Origin: Candidatus Heimdallarchaeota archaeon | GTDB lineage: Archaea; Asgardarchaeota; Heimdallarchaeia; Heimdallarchaeales; Heimdallarchaeaceae | Direction: 5' to 3' | NCBI GenBank assembly: GCA_030603365.1 | Contig: JAUVXV010000001.1 | Coordinates: 620,001 to 684,000 of the forward strand | Length of the DNA: 64,000 bases | Shown here: positions 60,947 to 64,000 of the stretch, one piece after another | Position numbering within the stretch: the first letter of the stretch is position 1 | Layout of the letters: each line of letters starts with the position of its first letter | Made by a program: the position numbers and the translations under genes | Notes under the pieces: generated by a model | The model's input: only the letters and a program-made list of their open reading frames with translations | Told to the model about the DNA's origin: nothing | Database searches by the model: none

Positions 60947-61792
60947 ATGGCATATATAGAAATTAGAGATTTAATAAAAGTTTACCAGGCAAAGGAGACT
61001 TACTATAAAGTTCCAGCCTTACGAGGAATAGAATTAGAAATAGAACAAGGGGAATTTATCTCAATAATTGGCCCCTCTGGTAGTGGTAAAACTACTTTAC
61101 TTCTTATTCTCTCTGGTATGGCTGAACCCACTGCAGGTTACGTTCGTATTGGAGATGTAAGGTTAGACCAGCTTAGTGAGGAAACTAGAAATCTCTACAG
61201 AAGAACAAAAGTAGGTACTTTGTGGCAGATTCCAAATCGAAACCTAATTTGGGAAATCAATATTCTACAAAATGTAGAGATTCCTTTAAGATTGATGGGT
61301 CTTCAAAGAGAAGTAAGAATTAAACGAGCCCGAGAATTATTGGCGGAAGTTGGTTTAGAAAATAGAGTGAAACATCGCCCAAGTCAGCTGTCAGGAGGAG
61401 AGGTTCAAAGAGCAGGATTAGCATGTGCATTAGCTCATGAACCTGAACTACTTCTAGCTGATGAACCCACAGGTGAACTTGATTCAAAAACTTCTGGAGA
61501 GTTACTCAAGTATTTTCAAAGCTTAAATGAAACCCATGGAATAACTGCTATCATGGTAACTCATGATTTTGATGTAGCCAAAGCTACAGATAGACTTATT
61601 CAGATTGTTAATGGAAGAATCTCAGGTTATTCTCTAACAGGAGATCTAAAAACAATTAGAGATATGCACGAAGTGTATTTAGACAGGTTTGGTTCAATAC
61701 AGTTACCAAGACATATAGTAGATAATATGAAAGTTCAAAGAAGAGTAAATATTGAACATCAAGATGGTAAAGTTATTCTAACTCAGGAATAA
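60947..61792 (+). CDS. LolD/MacB-type ABC ATPase
   Basis: 281 residues. Walker A 'IIGPSGSGKTTLLLILSGMA', signature 'LSGGEVQRAGLACALAHEPE', Walker B 'LLLADEPTGELDSKT' and H-loop 'VTHDFDVAKA' are all intact. About 55 residues beyond the usual end (LKTIRDMHEVYLDRFGSIQL and on) may contact the permease or regulate it. An AGGTGATAAT ribosome site precedes the ATG. It energises the 57882 permease. Confidence 0.95.
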   Translation: MAYIEIRDLIKVYQAKETYYKVPALRGIELEIEQGEFISIIGPSGSGKTTLLLILSGMAEPTAGYVRIGDVRLDQLSEETRNLYRRTKVGTLWQIPNRNLIWEINILQNVEIPLRLMGLQREVRIKRARELLAEVGLENRVKHRPSQLSGGEVQRAGLACALAHEPELLLADEPTGELDSKTSGELLKYFQSLNETHGITAIMVTHDFDVAKATDRLIQIVNGRISGYSLTGDLKTIRDMHEVYLDRFGSIQLPRHIVDNMKVQRRVNIEHQDGKVILTQE

Positions 61793-61858
61793 TTACCTGC
61801 ACTTAGAAACAAAACTATTAAATAAAAATAAATTCCTGCTAAATTGAAAGTGTCTCTG

Positions 61859-62116
61859 ATGAGCGAAACCAAACCCCCAAAGACAAAACAGAAGCCAGAT
61901 AGGCAGTTTGATCTTGTTGTAATCAAAATGATGGGTGCACTCGCATTAAGTGTAGCCTTATTGTTTGGGGGTGGAGCGATTCTTATATATGCCGTAGCTG
62001 GAAATATAGCAATCGCAGGATATGAAAATACTGTTGGTACAATTCTAGGGGTACATATTGCAACATTGATGATATTCTATGCATTTGCAATGTTCAAATA
62101 TATTGTAAGTGATTAA
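61859..62116 (+). CDS. Small two-helix membrane protein
   Basis: About 85 residues from the ATG at 61859. A basic N-terminus (SETKPPKTKQKPDRQFD) precedes two membrane helices (about 20-45 and 60-82). A TATA-like ATTAAATAAAAA lies about 40 bp upstream, so it may have its own promoter. It ends one base before the next ATG. Function unknown; probably tied to the export operon. Confidence 0.7.
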   Translation: MSETKPPKTKQKPDRQFDLVVIKMMGALALSVALLFGGGAILIYAVAGNIAIAGYENTVGTILGVHIATLMIFYAFAMFKYIVSD

Positions 62117-62117
62117 T

Positions 62118-62909
62118 ATGCGATTCTCTCTTAAAAGTAAAAAGGAAGATAAAACCGATTACCTAAGTCTTACTTTTAAAGATAAAGTGAAGAAAATAGC
62201 ATGGTTTTGTTTAAAGTGGGGAGGAGGCATTCTATTAGTTGAGATTCTAATATGGGTTTTAGTTGACACTTTAACAAGATCTTGGTTTACTGAAGTTGCA
62301 GGAATTTATTTCTATACGGGAATACCTGCTGTTCTACTAATTATTGGGGGATGTATGGGAGGTTTAAGTAGATATAATGCTCCACCAAAAATGAGAATAA
62401 TTGAACCAGATGATCAAGCAGTAACTCCAGAAAATTTTCAGATAAGAGTTAGATATGATAAAAACAAAGTCTTGAGTCAAACAATTGAAATTCATGTAAA
62501 TGATAAACCCATTCCACATAAGATAATAGATGACTCAGGAATAATTACAATCCCAAAGATTTTCAAGATACCTCCAAAAAAAGCTGCTTCTTTAATAATT
62601 TCTGTTGTTGGTAAGAATAATCAACAGAAGGAAATAAAGGATAAAATAAGAGTAATCTGTGACCCAGAATCAGATGAAGAAGACTACTTAGACTATTGGG
62701 AGTTTAAACGTGATGATGAGACTTATTGGGGAAAAGAAATGCTTTCAGCCTCAAAACATGCTAAAAGAAGTCTAAATTCTAGTAAAATGATTGTACTCGC
62801 TGTATTACTCTTTATTGCCAATTATCTTTTTGGTATAATATACCAAGCTATATTATTTGCTCTTTATACAGGTGTTTATTCAATACTTAATTTCTTATTT
62901 TTCTTCTGA
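62118..62909 (+). CDS. Membrane protein with beta-sandwich-like soluble domain
   Basis: About 263 residues. Two membrane helices (about residues 28-48 and 60-78), a soluble domain (about 90-190) with 'IIEPDDQAVTPENFQIRVRY' and 'TIEIHVNDKPIPHKIIDDSG' that reads as an immunoglobulin-like beta sandwich, then a helical linker and one or two C-terminal hydrophobic segments. The ATG at 62118 is preferred; the GTG at 62109 overlaps the previous gene. Function not recognised. Confidence 0.65.
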   Translation: MRFSLKSKKEDKTDYLSLTFKDKVKKIAWFCLKWGGGILLVEILIWVLVDTLTRSWFTEVAGIYFYTGIPAVLLIIGGCMGGLSRYNAPPKMRIIEPDDQAVTPENFQIRVRYDKNKVLSQTIEIHVNDKPIPHKIIDDSGIITIPKIFKIPPKKAASLIISVVGKNNQQKEIKDKIRVICDPESDEEDYLDYWEFKRDDETYWGKEMLSASKHAKRSLNSSKMIVLAVLLFIANYLFGIIYQAILFALYTGVYSILNFLFFF

Positions 62910-62977
62910 TTTAATTTTTGCTTGATTGTTAACATTTTTAATGTTTTGTACACTAAATATGCTAAGAGGTCAATATA

Positions 62978-64000
62978 ATGAATAAAAAAGCTAGATTTCC
63001 AGTTTATTTACTAACGACATTTATGTTATTACTTATGGTGAGTGGAGTTTATATTAACAATAGCTCTGCAATAGAAAATTCAGAAAGAAATGCCTATTAT
63101 GATGAAATTGCAGATACTCTGTTTAATGAAGATCCAACAAATCCAACTCAAATTCTAAGATATAGGTTACTGGCGGAAAACCCAGATCTAATGAAAGATA
63201 AACCTACTATCAAAACAGCTGTTTTTCAGGCAGAAGAAGACGTAGGTGATGTTAATGATTTCTACATTATCGAATCTTTTCTTGTTTCTACTTATGTATA
63301 TGTGTTAGAACCAGCTAAATTATTAGCAAAAGGAACTAATAGTTATGTATATGTTCTCAATAGTGTAATAGATTCTCAAGGAGAATCAAGTGCAACAACT
63401 AAAGCCGAGCTCTGGAGAGATGAATTTGAGAGTAAAATTTATCCGAATGATATTCTATATTTCGGATCTCCAGATGGAAATCTAGGAGATATAGATGGTG
63501 ATTCACATGTCACAATTTTAATGGCTAGTTTCGATGGTGGAGTAGCAGGATATTTTGATATGAGAAATGAACTAGATGTACTAAACTCAAACAAAAGAGA
63601 AATGGTTTATGTTGATTATCTAGCTACTTATGGTGTATTGGCACATGAATTTCAACATTTAATACATTATAATAATGACATCAATGAAAGATGGTGGGTA
63701 GATGAAGGTTGTGCTGAATACGCAAAGTACCTAAGTGGGTATGATGTAATTAACAATCTTACAGCATTTGCTAGTGATTATTTTGCTCATTATCCTGATG
63801 ATGGTCTATTGTATTGGAATTATCAGAGTGAAGGTGGAAGGGATGTAAGAATTGATTATGGTAGTGCTTACATGTTCATTTTCTATCTCGCAGAAAAATA
63901 TGGTATTAGTGCTATCACAAACCTAGTTGCAAGTACAACAGTTGGCGCAGCTGGTGTGGAGGCAGCATTAAGTTCAGTGGGTGTAAGTATTGGGTTTAAT
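62978..64000 (+). CDS. Secreted zinc metalloprotease (M6/M30-like), 3' end outside window
   Basis: The frame from the ATG at 62978 runs 341 codons to the right edge without a stop. A signal peptide (VYLLTTFMLLLMVSGVY) is followed by a propeptide-like region. The zinc site 'VLAHEFQHLIHYNNDINERW' has HExxH, and 'WWVDEGCAEYAKYLSG' supplies the downstream Glu, as in hyicolysin-type (M30) and M6-like peptidases. 'DGDSHVTILMASFDGGVAGYF' is also typical of this group. It follows the export operon by about 70 bp and may be among its products or cargo. Confidence 0.85.
   Translation, partial: MNKKARFPVYLLTTFMLLLMVSGVYINNSSAIENSERNAYYDEIADTLFNEDPTNPTQILRYRLLAENPDLMKDKPTIKTAVFQAEEDVGDVNDFYIIESFLVSTYVYVLEPAKLLAKGTNSYVYVLNSVIDSQGESSATTKAELWRDEFESKIYPNDILYFGSPDGNLGDIDGDSHVTILMASFDGGVAGYFDMRNELDVLNSNKREMVYVDYLATYGVLAHEFQHLIHYNNDINERWWVDEGCAEYAKYLSGYDVINNLTAFASDYFAHYPDDGLLYWNYQSEGGRDVRIDYGSAYMFIFYLAEKYGISAITNLVASTTVGAAGVEAALSSVGVSIGFN

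Overview
The window is a stretch of an AT-rich archaeal chromosome. The information-processing genes are archaeal: Nop5, fibrillarin, Gar1, eS30, eS8, SRP19, Trm1, RNase HII, archaeal-type Elp3 and an Rpc34-like Fe-S winged-helix protein. Several other genes have eukaryote-like or Asgard-like character: an MglA/Arf-class small GTPase, a subtilase with a site-1-protease-like C-terminal half, and coiled-coil/winged-helix proteins. I infer an Asgard archaeon, perhaps of the Heimdallarchaeia side. No rRNA or tRNA marker is present to prove this. I saw no tRNA, rRNA, CRISPR array, transposase or integrase.

Region 1 (1-17,000) is an accessory surface-protein island. It begins after the end of a PAC2-like gene with an unidentified structured RNA of about 335 nt (about 466-802). 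The last ~55 nt of that RNA recur as six further direct repeats, all on the + strand, at about 3461, 4252, 6582, 7378, 8139 and 16913. They cut the region into cassettes. The cassettes carry small secreted, C-terminally anchored proteins of one paralogous family; NosD-like parallel beta-helix proteins in reverse-strand operons; and one regulator plus two membrane proteins. Three single-gene cassettes share one layout: repeat, TATA box, leaderless ATG about 26 nt downstream, gene, next repeat. One gene takes its stop codon from inside a repeat. This looks like serial accretion of cassettes at the 3' end of an RNA gene, or a family of RNA-paired 3' elements, and is the most unusual feature of the window.

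Region 2 (17,000-20,700) holds small lineage-specific genes: a second copy of the cassette zinc-ribbon membrane protein, an extremely acidic protein and zinc-ribbon proteins. Region 3 (20,800-34,300) is the conserved RNA and translation block: eS30, Elp3, a COG1395 regulator, the Nop5-fibrillarin pair, a small winged-helix protein, a large secreted subtilase, eS8-SRP19-Gar1, the Rpc34-like protein, FtsJ/RlmE, Trm1, RNase HII and a rhomboid protease.

Region 4 (34,300-44,300) contains membrane and hypothetical proteins, the HMG-CoA synthase/thiolase/DUF35 operon of the mevalonate pathway (the thiolase lacks its usual Cys and His), GrpE, a DUF438-hemerythrin-PAS sensor and a nucleotide-kinase-like P-loop protein. 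Region 5 (44,300-57,700) has two coiled-coil/winged-helix proteins, an operon of an MMPL transporter, a secreted protein and a PIN-domain protein, then a SIS protein, the GTPase, a PD-(D/E)XK-like nuclease, a NYN RNase and an AAA-like protein with a degraded P-loop. Region 6 (57,700-64,000) is a MacB/LolD-type ABC export operon with two small membrane proteins, followed by the start of a secreted zinc protease that runs off the window.
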